This document shows, one piece after another, positions 33,192 to 45,140 of a DNA stretch of 64,000 nt (position 1 is the first letter of the stretch; every line of letters starts with the position of its first letter). The DNA comes from Adiantum capillus-veneris (Eukaryota; Streptophyta; Polypodiopsida; Polypodiales; Pteridaceae), in contig CM043960.1 of the NCBI GenBank assembly GCA_014529385.2, forward strand, positions 122,974,543 to 123,038,542, written 5' to 3'. The position numbers and the translations under genes were made by a program. A model generated the notes under the pieces. It was not told where the DNA came from and made no database searches. It was given only the letters and a program-made list of their open reading frames with translations.

Positions 33192-34264
33192 CTCTTTTTT
33201 ATGTGTGTTTTTAAATTTAAAATGGCTATATGGAGATATTTACAGATGCAGTATGCAAAATAAGTGAGATCACAGAGTAAAAGAAATAGCAGAAATAAAA
33301 TGTACTTAGCTTAAAGATCATGTTGGCATCCAGTCTCACAAGAATGGCGATGTGCGAGGAAATTGCCGAAAAAGTGAGCAATCAGACGGTTGGTCTGCGA
33401 GTCGATTGAGTTTGTGGTGTCCAATCTCCCGTATCCCAAAAACAAGGGCAATACAATTGACAATTTATGTTACTATTCACCGTAAAATTAAATTGGTAGG
33501 GTCTTTGAAGTGGTATGGCGGTGAGAATGCTGCTGATGATGGGTGAAGTAAGGGATGAACTTGAGTGGTTTAGATTTTAATGGGCGGCCAAATGATCGAG
33601 GCTTAAATAAGGGCTCAAGGATCCATTAGGCGGCCAACCAATTAAACTAGCACTTTAACTCAACTTTGCATGTGAATTTTGAAGGCAAAAAAAAGGTTTG
33701 GCAGCGTGCAGAGGCCGCTGGCAACATCACAAGAGAGAAAGGACCCATTTGAGAGTGACTGGGCCTGTTTTTGTGCAGCTTGACCAAGAAGGCTTGCTTC
33801 AAGTAGGTCTAGGTTCCCACGAGAGTAGGTCAACAAGCCAAAAAAGTGAAAATTTTTCCAATAGTTTAATAAACTAATTTTGAGAGCTCATGGGGTAGAT
33901 CCTAAAGGCCCTTCAAAGTCGATTCTCAACTGTTGATTTTGTGTTGAACTAGTGCATCTCTCTTTTCCATGCTTGACTCGTCTTTATTCTTGCTATATAT
34001 GAGATCTTTTCTTAACTTAGCCTCTTCAAACCTCTTCTATCCCCTTTCCATGGAATCTGATGCCAATTTAGGTTCACAGAATACCTCAAGGCTCCACGTT
34101 TGACTGTGGTTAAGCCGGATTTGCTGGTCAATTACCAATTAATCCGTGGTTTTAAAATTTTATGTTGCCGATTTGTAAATTTTGTAGAAGAGTTTGCCGA
34201 TTAATCCGCCAATTTGAGGATTTTCTCAAAATTGAAAAATTTCATGCCAATAACTCAAACCAAA

Positions 34265-34276
34265 GCTCTGATACCA
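34265..34276 (-). other. Primer-binding site of gypsy element 1
   Basis: gctctgatacca on the plus strand is the exact complement of tggtatcagagc. The adjacent tgttggg (34278 on) is the inner edge of the 5' LTR, which therefore ends CCCAACA on the minus strand. Confidence 0.9.
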
Positions 34277-34699
34277 TTGTTGGGAGAAGGGGGAGACCGG
34301 TTGCTTAGAAAAATTCAACACTTGCTCACATACATTACCATCAACCTGTCAACCTCTTTCTTCAATTTCCAAGCACACACACACACACACACACCTAGAC
34401 TATGACACACACACTCTAAGAGCATGGAATTGACAAAGACAAGCTGTAAGATGGGTGTAAGAACATGGAAGAGAAAATGTAGACTTAATTAGGGAGTACA
34501 TAGCAAACACATAATAGCTTAAGGAGGGGTGATGGGAAATTGAAAGCATCTACACAAGAAAGGCCTAAAAATCATAGCCCCAAACTCCACGGTACCTCTT
34601 GTGGAGTTTGGTATTTGATATTCTGATTTATTATTGGTGCCAAAAATTGGAGGCCCCTCTTTTACACTTTAGTCCCACTTTAAGGGTGAGTTATCACTG

Positions 34700-35690
34700 C
34701 CCTATTTACAAAGTAGTCATAGTGGATTATTGATAAAAGGTTTAAAATACTATGCCAGGATACAATGATTGAGAGAATTATTATTTTTCGGTGCCTCCTC
34801 ATCAACTCCCAGAGTTCCAATCTACAAACCATCATACACTCACTGTTAGTAAAATTCAAAGAGACACATAATTAACCATTAAGCCAGCTATCCCAATTGT
34901 AGTTAGCCACATGCAATAGGAGGGTGCCCAGTCTCGTAACAGTGTGTGCGAGGAATTGAGAAAAGAAGGTGTGGCTTTCTGCAAGACTATGTGACCCTGT
35001 ATCTATGTCAGTGGGTTGAGGCTACATCAAAGAGTGGAGTTTGGTGAAGCTTCTACAATGGTTTGAGAGAGGCCTTTTGTGGCTGGAGTTTTTTAGTTGT
35101 TGATGGTTTTTCTTGTTCTTTTGGTCACCATTGAGTGGGATTTCAAGCCTTCAATAGCTTGACTCGCCTCATAGTGTTGTGGGTAGACAAGGGCTTGAAA
35201 GTTGAGATGTTTAGAGCTATAATTGAGTTTGAAGAGGATATTTTTCATTGACCTCTAGAGTGGTTGTGTAAGGTGAGGAAAGTAAGAGAACTCCTTGTGT
35301 CAGGTTAAGGTGCGAGGGTGTGTGAGTGCATGCACGGTGTCTTTTGCTCCATTACCATCAACCAAAGCATGCAAAATGGTTTCCATGTGTACAATCACTA
35401 CTCTGAGATGTGCATGCTCTATCTTTCATTATTGTTGATTTGCAGGTGACAGTTTCTTTCAACCATACTAGAGTATGTGCTTGCAAAATGTGCCTTGTGA
35501 GAGGGGTACTTGGATCTCCCAATGAGCCCCCATTATAATATGGAAAGAGAGTGATCCCAGGGGCCTCTATAGTAAATTCAATGCATCTGACAATGGAGGG
35601 ATGCAATGTTTTCATTCCCTGATCTCTTTGGAGGATATCAAACTTTGCTTTTGCCCCTCCCTTGTAGCATTTGTGTATGTAAATGACGTG
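34700..35690. other. No gene seen; probably includes the outer part of the gypsy element 1 LTR
   Basis: I found no coding motif on either strand. Without a second LTR I cannot say where the element ends and the flank begins. Confidence 0.4.
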
Positions 35691-36226
35691 TTCTAGAAAG
35701 AAGGCTATGCTCTATATAGCAACGCAGATAGTGACGGTTGCAGGCTTCCTTTAGCGATTAGCAACGCTCATAGCAACATTGTAGAGCCTTATATAGAGAT
35801 GCTTACAGCGACACCCGAGAGTAAAAATGTTTGGGTGGCAGGGCACACCCATCAACCATATTGAATGTTTCAATCATAGACTAAACCTAAATGAATCCAA
35901 GATAAGCCCAGATTCACCTTTGAAAGAAAGCGCAAGGTATAGACCCAAAGTAGTCACCCACAAGACAATATAACCATTAACTCCATCATTCATAGTATTG
36001 TTTGCAGAATAAAGTACAAAACTGACAAAAATAAATTGATGAAAGTAAATCAATGACAATTGTACACATCATAGGCAAAATCACTTGATTGTTAAGCTTT
36101 GCAAATGTAATAGTTACAACAACATTGTCATTATTGAGAAAATATACATGGTTTTCCAATAGTTACAAAAAGACGTATACACGTCATCTCATTATACATG
36201 CTATGACAAAAGGAAACTAATGCTAT

Positions 36227-37465
36227 TTAGCTACGCCTAGACTGACATCGTCTAATCAGACATCTCATCTCATCCAAGCGGCGTATCTGTCGGATTCTGC
36301 AGAAAAAAACAATAGGAATTTCTGTAAGTATAAACATATAATCTACAAAACAATACAACAAATGAAAAGAGTAAACCATAATACTAACCATGTCACCGCG
36401 AGAACTCATAATGTCCATTAGGGCGTTTAAGCTCCTTCTGCCTGCATACTCGCGCTCGTACGGTGTGGGGTCACATCTTGTCATCGACAACTGTTCAAAA
36501 CATACAAAGAATCCACTATGTTAGAATTTAAAAGTACAAATAGACGTAACTACCAAACCTAAAGAGCAACGCAAAAACACTTGCAAAATTGGCCTCAAAT
36601 GATGCCCACCCGCCACTCCCCAAGTGGTGCAAGCTCCCTGCCTCTACTCGCGCTTTGGCTGCCTCCTTTTGTTGCTTCCACTTGTCAGGATTCTCGCGCA
36701 CTGCTCGCTTTGCATTCTTCTAATCTTCTTTGGCCAGCCAATCTGGTCTGTTCCAACCATGCATTATTGCTTTTTGTACTTCAAAATGCTTGTGCTTGCA
36801 GTATTCGCGCATTCGAACCTTTATCAGGTCTTCATTGAAGCGCACATCCCGACTTGACACGGGAAATTCATCATGCAGCATGTTGATGACTCTGTCTTTT
36901 AATTCACATGGAAGTTCACTCCAAGTGTTTATTATGTAGTGTCTAAACACTTGAGAGCAAAGACCGCGCATGCGTGAGATCACCGTCTTGCCTTCATCAT
37001 CCAAGATGATGCCGCCGCTGATGTCAATGGAGTACGGCAAGCCCTCTCGCTTGTGACGCGTGAACCTAGGTGTCTCTACAGGGGTCTCTAGTGGCATCTG
37101 GATGGGGGTATGGACGTCAGGTGTCTCCATTGGATTCTGCGCCCCCAAGCGAGGGAGTGTCGTGACTCCTAGAGGAGTAGGTAGTGCTGTGTAGCTAGGA
37201 ACGGACGATAGCCGCACAAAACCTGGCGTAGATGGTGATGACGTGGCTGTTGTGGGGACGGCCAAAGAAGGGGAAGGTAAAGAGCCTCGTCAAACACAAG
37301 GCGGGGTCGAGGCATCATCGGCACCATCCCCACAACAACCACCGCCACCACCACTAGAGCGTCAGTGCCTAGACAAGTGTGAAGATCGTCTTGTCGACAC
37401 CGAAGCTTCGGAGTGTGCTGAATGCTTCGAAACAGAGGGAGACGCTGAAGGAGTAGAATGACACA
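36227..37465 (-). pseudogene. CACTA copy II second gene, Transposase_24 (Ptta/En/Spm) type
   Basis: The leader is Ser- and Gly-rich (HSEASVSTRRSSH). The conserved domain runs from RFTRHKREGLPYSIDISGG near 37075 through RGLCSQVFRHYIINTWSELP to KVRMREYCKHKHFEVQKAIMHGWNRPDWL near 36740. A stop at 36720 interrupts the continuation KWKQQKEAAKARV and GGWASFEANF. After an intron, TRCDPTPYEREYAGRRSLNALMDI follows at 36480-36410. This is the accessory protein of plant CACTA elements, thought to bind the element ends. Upstream of 37265 the frame changes. The domain part is the best preserved coding piece of any CACTA copy here. Confidence 0.87.
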
Positions 37466-37531
37466 CCGAGGATTGTCCCTGCTTGTGAGAACATACTTAA
37501 AGCATATGTACCTGGAGTGGACGTAATGACG

Positions 37532-37712
37532 ATTAAACACAATTTAAATTTCTCAAGTATAGCATATAGACAAGAATGGACAAAAAGCCACGTGAATACG
37601 ATATATATTATAAAACAGAGCAAATTAAACACAATTTTAATTTCTCAAGTATAGCATATAGACAGGAATGGACAAAAAGCCACATGAATACGATATATAT
37701 TATAAAACAGAG
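37532..37712 (+). repeat. 92-bp tandem duplication in CACTA copy II
   Basis: The block from attaaacacaat at 37532 recurs at 37624 with about four differences. It lies in the non-coding gap between the two CACTA genes. Copy III has one version of the related text (55835-55900). Confidence 0.85.
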
Positions 37713-38169
37713 AAAAATTGTTCAAATACAATGTTTATGGCTTTAAGAGATCTCTCTCTCATCCTCGCATAGCTCAGCATAACTCCCTATGTCTATATAG
37801 AGCTCTCTGTTTAGGTAGATATACTCTGTTTCATTTTGTAGATCCTCTACATGCACCGCATAGAGAGCAGCAACTTGATGCTCGTCTGGCACCACCTTAG
37901 TGGCTTCTGACTAAGTATCTTCTCCGATCTCCTCCATTGATGTTGCTGTGATTGGCACATGGTAGCCCTCATATGTTCATGCACTACGTGGGGCTACCTC
38001 TATGACGTACCACCAATTTGATGCAGACTTTGTAGGATGAAATATCACCTGTCTAAGCCACATAACTTACATGAGAGCTTCCAAGCACATAACTTCTAAA
38101 ATTGGATGTTAACTATTTACATACTTACTTGTTCACAATGCTCGGGTAGTACGAAAGTGTCTCTTAGGT

Positions 38170-38782
38170 TGGTTCATTTTTTAGTTGAATCCACCTCAAG
38201 GAAACCAGACTCTCTTCTGCGCACAGAAGTGTTGCGACCCTCCATGTTTATCTTGAACCATTGCACATCGAACAAGTCGACAAAAAATCCTCTATAATCA
38301 ATCCTCAAAATCTCTTGTAGCGTGCCCAAGTAAGTGAGTTCCACTACCACAGGATCTGCATCAGAGGACCATTGTCGACTAGACTGTTCAAATTTTGCCA
38401 TGATTCCCCAATCTTGAGTAAAACACTTTTTGTCGATCTGTTCCACCCTAAAATGTCGACCTTTACACCATGTTGTTGTGTATGAATTATACTACAACCA
38501 ACAAAGATTATGAGTGGCCGTTCAAACATCTAGAAAGTCCCTAGTCGTACATTGCAAACCTACCTTGGTCGCGCAACCTCGAGAGTACTTCCACTCCTCC
38601 TTAGTGACTTCTTCATCGCACTGTTGTGCACTTTTCAATTGGTTGTGCAACCATCTTAAGCTCATGAATGTTGGTAGGCTCTCCAGACCCACCGGATAAT
38701 GCATCGGTGGTTGTCTTTCTTGTCTCACTCGATCCATGCCCTTTGTCACTCTTGCTTTGCATGCTCGTATTGTGAAATACAC
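38170..38782 (-). pseudogene. DUF4216 and linker of the CACTA copy II transposase
   Basis: The linker part reads SLRWLHNQLKSAQQC, KEEWKYSRG and then, in a second frame, HTQQHGVKVDILGWNRS. DUF4216 follows with DPVVVELTYLGTLQEILRIDYRGFFVDLFDVQWFKI (about 38380-38255). These segments follow DUF4218 in plant TNP2-family transposases and have no known separate enzyme role. At least two frame changes (near 38530 and 38440) break the chain. Confidence 0.83.
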
Positions 38783-38809
38783 TTTTGCATCATTGGATTG
38801 TGAATCAGG

Positions 38810-39400
38810 TAAAATCGATTGATTTTAGCCTCTAAATCTTCGATCATCTTCTTCTCAACACCGAGATTGCACATGAAAATCCTAGATATGCGCTCATCAT
38901 CTATGGTTTGCCATAGTGTGTCCCGGGCTTTATCAAATCCATCTAGCCACTCTCCAATGTAAACTAGGGACTCTTATACCAGCCAACCTTCTGCCATGCT
39001 ACCCTCTGGACGTGCCTTCTGACGCACATATCCCTTGAGTGTTTTCATAAAACTTTCTAAAAAGAACATCCATCTGGAATGTACTGTGCTAGCTATTTCC
39101 ACCTCATCAACTATGTGAACAAGAAGATGCACCTAAATGGTTAGCATGGTAGTAGGAAAGTGTTTCTCAAACATGCACACAACCTCCATAGCATTTAGTT
39201 TGGCGGATGGTATGGAGTCTACATTGATCTCCTTTTGTGAGATCCATTTCACCAACTTCGCAAGTTTGTAGATTGTGTTACGGACGTCAAGAGACAAACA
39301 TCCCTCAATGGCCACCGGTAAAATAAAGTGCAAAACACATCTAGCAATGATATTAAAGTCCACACACGAATTTGTTACACAATTCCCACTATGATACATT
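38810..39400 (-). pseudogene. DUF4218 of the CACTA copy II transposase
   Basis: The domain opens with ARCVLHFILPVAIEGCLSLDVRNTIYKLAKLV (39343-39250) and continues AMEVVCMFEKHFPTTMLTI. After a stop at 39133-39131 it goes on into MHSRWMFF-like text and KTLKGYVRQKARPEGSMAEGWL (about 39090-38990). It fits the C-terminal region of CACTA TNP2 proteins. The region just upstream (39420-39650), where the TNP2 core should lie, holds unrelated sequence that joins directly to the subterminal GA tract, so the deletion breakpoint is there. Confidence 0.87.
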
Positions 39401-39706
39401 CCACTTCAAACATACCTGACACATTCTATGTGAGTCGTGTGACTTCAAACTGGTAAGCTTTCCTTCTTTAGTGAAACACGTTCGGAGAGAGTACATTACG
39501 CCAGTGGGGGTCCGCACAGATCGAATGGTATCTTTTACTTTTCATTCTTGGGCTCCTGTCAAAATCCATGGAGCTTTAGGGAGTTTTATCGATCCATCGG
39601 ATGCTGTCTGCGGCCAATATTGTAGACATAAAGTAAAGGGAGAGAATGAGAGATAAAGTAAAGAGAGAGAATGAGAGATAAAGTAAAGAGAGAGAGATAT
39701 AAAGAA

Positions 39707-39740
<34 letters not shown>

Positions 39741-39967
39741 GGGAGAGCACGGGTTACCTTCTTCGCTTGAGCGTCGAAAACTCTAATCTGAGATCTAAGT
39801 TTCTGGTGCGCTCGGTTTATTTTTTACCCCTGTCGGCGTCGCTATGAGCGTTGCTATGGACGTCGCTATACAACAAAGAAAATAGCGACGCTTATAGGGA
39901 CGCCGTGGATTTTCACTTTTGAGCATCACACTGGGAGCGTCGCTAATGTGAAGTACCTCTTGTAGTG

Positions 39968-40440
39968 ATTCACACTTAGTATTCAAAATTTTGTGCATTA
40001 ATGTTCCCATGCTAGTATCCAATTGGCCACCGATGCACAGGGAGCCACCGACAATGGATTCTTGCGCATCTTGCACCATCTTGATTCTCTTGGGCAAAGT
40101 GGCCTCATCCTGAACTTTCACTCTCTTCATAATTACCTTATGTTCCTCCCCATGTTTGTTCCATAGCTTGACTTTGGCCATATTGTAAGTGGAAGGAATG
40201 TCTTCTTTCAAGTCTCTACAACAAATCTTCTTGCTGCCAAGGACCATTTTGATTTTATGATATAGGTCAAATTCTCTCGTATCTGTTGGCACCAGTAACT
40301 TGTGGTGGTGTTCTTCACACAGTTTGCGCTCTGTATTATTCCAATAGTGCTAATAATTTCTTTGATAAAAATATCACTCTTATTCCTCAACTGGATTTTG
40401 GCATCTGCACACATTGAAATTGCTTGTATGCACTCCTTTT
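39968..40440 (-). pseudogene. Unassigned coding remnant truncated by the CACTA copy II terminus
   Basis: I do not recognise this protein. Two overlapping frames join into one sequence: MCADAKIQLRNKSDIF with KEIISTIGIIQ (40414-40350), then DTREFDLYHKIKMVLGSKK, KEDIPSTYNMAKVKLWNKHGEEHK and LPKRIKMVQDAQESIVGG to about 39970. It is charged and looks like a real protein. The reading frame then runs without stop into the CACTA terminal repeat, adding about 55 residues of transposon-derived tail and ending at 39795. CACTA copy II therefore appears to have landed in this gene. It may be host-derived or part of an older element. Confidence 0.4.
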
Positions 40441-40933
40441 AAATGACTCGCATGATGTCTTTCCTTTGTTCAAGCGTCATTTTCACATTGGTAAAAATGA
40501 TTTAGCTATAACTACATAGCATATATGGGTTTCACACATGTTAGACTAGTCAACATGCTAGGTTAAAGACATGTAACACTTTAACAAACTATGCTATACT
40601 ATAAGACATTCATTCACATTTTGATTGCTAACACTAGTTTTGTCCAAAGTTGATAAAATATAGCACAAACCATGACAATAAATCAAATCAAATACATTGA
40701 CTCAATGAGTCAATGTTTTGGAGCATATAAGATGAAAACCCTAAAAACTTCAAAAAACTATGCTAAACCTTAAAATAGTAGTTTACATTTTGATTACTAA
40801 CACTATACATGTCCAAAGTTGATGAATTATGGCACAAACCATTATGCTAAGTCCAATCAAATACAATGACACAATATTTCAAACCATACAAGTTAAGACA
40901 TGTAGCAATTTTAAAAATTAGCTGGTTACACTA

Positions 40934-41528
40934 TGTCATAAAATCTAATATCCAGCTTTACCCACATGATTTTCTCACGTTAAACTGACCATTTAATATG
41001 GGAAGATAAAAGGGAGACAAGATCTAGAATATAGATATGTGTTTTTAGACCAAGCTTAGCACGGGGCCAAAAGAAGATGTTTTTATCTCAGCCAAGGCTC
41101 ATAAGAAGATGGTCTACTGAAGAACAATGTGTTCATAATGGAGCTTAATGTCATAAAATCTAATATCTAGCTTTACTCAAATGACTTTCTCATGTTAAAT
41201 TGATCATTTAATATGGGAAGATAAAAGGGAAACAAGAGCTAGAATATAGAAATGTGTTTTTAGACCAACGGGGCCAAAGGGAGATGGTTTCATCTCAATC
41301 AGGGCTCACAAGGAGATGATCTACTAAAGAACAATGTGTGCATAATGGAGCTTAAAATACCTTGGGGTTAGCTTCATTAAACGCCTCCAAAGGTTAGTGT
41401 AAAAGTTATTAGACATTTAAGCTAGTCCTATCTTTGAGATGCTTGATGACTAAGGTGCTTGGTCAAGCTAGGCAGGGCTTGAAGTCAAATCCAATCCCTA
41501 CAAGGAAGGGGTGAACCATTGAATCTAG

Positions 41529-41584
<56 letters not shown>

Positions 41585-42743
41585 GCCCATGCTCTTGCTA
41601 AACCCATGCATGATGACTAAGGTCCTTGAGGTGGTAAAGCTAGTTGGGGGCCAAGGTGTTTGAGGGCTTGAAAGTCAAACCCATGCCTACAAAGGAGGGA
41701 CGGAGCCATGAGAGTAGGGGGTGAGGTTGAGTGACTACTTTCTCACCCAAAGGGCACCCCTTGCTCGAAGGAGGCTCAAAGAGGCAAAAGGGACACATGT
41801 TAAGCCCCTATCTAGGTTGCCCCCATAGTGTTCCTAAAGCCTATTAGTTGATCCTTAGACAGGTCCAATGAGAACTTAGATAATTAAATTAATTGTTCAA
41901 GCATTTATCAAGACCTCTCTCTCAAAGGGGAAAGGAGGACACTTGTCCAATGACTACCTTTATTGCTAGCTGTGATGAAGGCTTGCGATTAGCTAGGCTT
42001 AAGAGAGCCAATGAGCTTCAATCAAAGGCTAAAAGAGGGGGTTGACCCAAGAAACTTGGGGGCTAGCTTGAGGGGTATACTCTCTCCCACACACTCACTC
42101 ACACTCTCATTGTGTGAAGTGCTAAGTGCAAAAACTTCATCTCCTTCTCCAAGCTTGCTGAGAAGTTGAGAGACTACACCAACACTCTTGGCTATGGAAT
42201 GCAAATCCAACCAAGAGCCGTGCTTCAATGCTTAAGCCTGCCAACTTCTTCTTCTTCATTACTATGCTATTAATACTATGCTAAGCAACAAGACAGATGA
42301 AAAGTCAAGAGCTATTTATTTCTCGTAAGAATGCTTCTTCTTCCTCTTCCCTACCCTCATTCCTTGCTAGTTCATGCTTTCATTTCGTTAAGTTACGAGC
42401 ATAATTGTGCTGCATGAAGCTCTCTATGTTCATTGCACCATCAAGTTTTCAAGGAACACAAAACTTGTACTGTACCAAGTGTCTCTTTATGGGAGAAACT
42501 ATAATACAAATGCCTTTTGGAGCGGGGACTAGCTCCACATAAATCCGGTCCTCAACTCTTGTCAAGTTCTCTAATTATCTTTCTTGCAGAGTATTGTTCA
42601 TGCCAAGTTAATTAAGTATAATGGCTATGTTGCTACCTCTAATCATGTTCACCCCCTCTTTTCTCAAAGTAGTCCCATAAAAATGCTCACTACAGTTTTC
42701 TTAATTACGCTATTCTCAATGTTCATAGGCCTTTTCCATTACA
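40934..42743 (+). repeat. Gypsy element 2, 5' LTR (1810 bp)
   Basis: Starts tgtcataaaatctaat and ends ttttccattaca. The first 420 bp are a tandem duplication of a unit of about 211 bp (starts at 40935 and 41147), which the 3' LTR shares (58725 and 58941), so it predates insertion. A (GT)n(GA)n tract lies at 41528-41584. The LTR lacks the roughly 305-bp block found in the 3' LTR at 59922-60230. Confidence 0.9.
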
Positions 42744-42744
42744 T

Positions 42745-42755
42745 TGGTATCAGAG
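42745..42755 (+). other. Primer-binding site of gypsy element 2
   Basis: tggtatcagag, initiator-Met tRNA type, one base after the LTR end. Confidence 0.88.
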
Positions 42756-43149
42756 ATTTTGATTTCTCTTTTCTTGCTTGAGAAGAGAGGTCCTTAAGTT
42801 GTCCATAAAAGGTTGGACATGTTCATTGCAAGGGGGTAAGTTGGACAGGGTTCTATTATCTTGGTTGAAAAGGACTTAGTTTGATGTACATCATTGGGAA
42901 CTATAGACTTAATAATGGAGTCTCTCCGGGCTTTCCTTTGGCTTAACCATTATTGAGCTACTAGCAACCTCAACAAGAACCATAATCAACCGGGAAATGT
43001 TAGACCCTCTCCACTATTCTTTGCAATCAACAGTCTCTAAGAAGCGGGTGTGGCTGCTTGAGAGATAATTTTCAAAGGTAAAGAAGAGTAGAAACTAAGG
43101 GTTTTGGGGTACCAAAGCACAAAGTAGCATACAAATAAGTTTAATTAGC

Positions 43150-44617
43150 ATGGCTGACAATAATCAAGATAGTAGAATGAATATTGTCAACTTTGATTTT
43201 GCACATGAAGGTGCTACTGATGATTCCCCAATGTTTGTGAAGTATCTTGTTACTAGGTTGCAACAAGCTATGGACAACCCTGCCTTGCAAGACGAAGTTA
43301 CTCAACAACTTCATGCTTATGGGATTTCCCTTCCTCTCCAAGAAGAGAGAGAGCTTAGGAAACCACTAGTCAATGCTTAGGAGCTTAGGAAGCCTCTTGT
43401 CAAGACTTCCAATAGAAGACTATCTCCAATAAGAGAAGAGCAGAAATCCAATGAATGAGCAAGAAGTGAATCTCCAAATTCCTTTGAAGATGTGGCTCCA
43501 CAAAGACAATGGTCTTGATGATCCCGAACTCCTCCCAAGAGGATAAGATCGTCCTATAGTCCTTCTCCTCATCACTCCAAAAGGGAAGAGAGGAAACAAA
43601 GGAAGAAAAAGGCAAGAAAGAGGTCACTCTCTTCTTCTTCTTCTTCACTTTCCTCCTCTTCCAACAAAAGCAACGGTTATTCTTCTAGATAATACAAGAG
43701 GAGAGGAAATCGCAAACCCTACCCTGCTTGGAAAATGTTCCAAAAGCTTAAGAAGTTCAAAGAGGAAGGAAAGAGTATCTCTTTTCTCACCTATGATGGC
43801 ACCTTTGGTGCTACTAAGAAATCCTATGGGCCTTTATCCAGCAATTCGATGCGACCTTTGGAGACAAGGGCTTCATAGGTTCCTCCACCAAGCTACACCA
43901 TGTAGCTGTGCACTTTTAAAAATCTGCTTGTCAATGGTGGGTTAGCCTTCATGGGAATGGCAAAGCCCTAATAACATGGAGACCTCTACAAGTTTACATA
44001 ATGAAGCAATTCCTTGCAAGCGATGCCAAGGACAAAGTTCTTATTGAATGGAGAAGGTTGAATCTAATCTCCCACGAGTCTATCCACAAATATATAGACA
44101 ACTCCCAACAGCCTGGTTCTATCTCCAAAGTCATCCACCACACTATGGTTGCATCTCATATCAATTTCCAAGAAGGGTGTAAAAGGAATGCCATGAATTA
44201 CCTGAAGAAATGGCCGAGTATGACAACTCCCAACAGCCTGGTTCTATCTCCAAAGTCATCCACCACACTATGGTTGCATCTCATATCAATTTCCAAGAAG
44301 GGTGTAAAAGGAATGCCATGGAAAACAAAGATCAAAATGATGCAAAGTGCAAGAACAATGCACAAATTTCTTTCCAAGGCAGTTCCAACAACAACAACAT
44401 CAAGACCAAGGAGAAAGGAGTTTATAAAGGTAAAATCGAACTCTCTCCTAAAGAGCTAGAGTATTTTTGCAAAGATTGTAAATGCTTTAAGTGTGGGGAG
44501 AAAGGACATGGCTATCGTTCTTTCCCCAAAATAAATGCTTGCAATGAGACTCCTAGAGATTCCACAGTTGAAGCTCAAAAAGAGGATGCTCATTGCAAAG
44601 GATCATCCCTTTCCTAG
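43150..44617 (+). pseudogene. Gypsy element 2 gag, decayed
   Basis: ATG at 43150 opens MADNNQDSRMNIVNFDF, and the frame stops at 43378-43380. The middle part is badly shifted. A 125-bp tandem duplication (gacaactcccaac at 44097 and 44222) was added within gag. The zinc knuckle CFKCGEKGHGYRSF appears near 44486, with the last knuckle Cys position reading Phe. Arg/Ser/Lys-rich text at 43520-43720 would be the nucleic-acid-binding linker. Confidence 0.82.
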
Positions 44618-44700
44618 GCTTGGAGAAAGGTGAAGGAGCATGATGCCTTCATCCTTTCTGACCCTGGCTCTACTGACAATTCCCCATCGATGTTGTATTT

Positions 44701-45140
44701 ATGACTAACTTCATATCAATGGAGTTGGCCACTAAGCTGGTCATTCAAGATTTCGAGATGGGAGATACTATAACTACCAATGGGGCTTTCAAGGGACAAC
44801 AAGCCTCCATTACTCCCTTGATTGGGAAGTTGAGGCTTCATGTCCAAAGTTATGTCGACAAAGAAGAGTTTTTCATCTCTCCTCTCCAACATGAGGGTGT
44901 TATCCTAGGGGCACCATGGTTCAATTGCATGGCTATCAACATGAAGTTCCCTGAAAGGAGAATCTACTTCACCTATAGGGAAAAGATCATGTATATAGAT
45001 GTTAATGAGTCCGGTTGTAATATACCACTTGTAAATTTACCTTCTCTGTATGAGTCAATGAAAAGCTCGATTTCCTCGTACATGGTTTTTGTCAAAGAGT
45101 CTCTAAATGATGCTAATGTTTTAACAAAACAAAGTATGTG
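44701..45140 (+). pseudogene. Gypsy element 2 protease region
   Basis: The frame reads FISMELATKLVI, ITPLIGKLRLHVQSYVDKEEFFISPLQHEGVILGAPWF and MKFPERRIYF, the downstream half of a gypsy aspartic protease and its linker. The active-site part just upstream (DPGSTDN-like text at 44658-44680) is in a different frame. The text after about 45140 no longer resembles this family. Confidence 0.8.

Larger units (their letters stand above)
29881..34700 (-). mobile_element. Gypsy element 1, 5' LTR to integrase start
   Basis: Reading leftwards: an LTR whose inner edge is at 34278, a primer site (34276-34265), gag (33136-32166), protease (32164-31730), reverse transcriptase (31435-30682), RNase H remnants, and the first part of integrase ending at 29881. 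The 3' LTR and the integrase core are missing; the element stops at the palindrome. The outer edge of the LTR could not be fixed because no second copy is available, so 34700 is only a guess. It lies opposite in direction to gypsy elements 2 and 3. Confidence 0.88.
35700..39967 (-). mobile_element. CACTA copy II, 5' half deleted
   Basis: The 5' terminal repeat at the high end (cactacaagaggtac read leftwards from 39967) is followed by a subterminal block with repeated AGCGACG/TAGCAACG motifs and a GA tract (39651-39740). Then come DUF4218 (39400-38810), a linker and DUF4216 (38780-38170), and the second gene with Transposase_24 (37465-36580) plus its last exon (36490-36227). AGCAACG-type subterminal motifs recur at 35720-35810, which suggests the 3' end is near, but no 3' terminal CACTA was found. 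The TNP2 N-terminus and core are missing. Confidence 0.87.

Noticed and set aside
37243-37461. Plus-strand 72-codon frame in CACTA copy II
   Set aside because: It is the reverse complement of the Ser/Gly-rich leader of the Transposase_24 gene; the minus-strand reading is conserved in copy III.
42022-42228. Minus-strand frame in the gypsy 2 5' LTR as a gene
   Set aside because: It is LTR sequence. The related longer frame in the 3' LTR is reported instead because it contains a protease-like segment.
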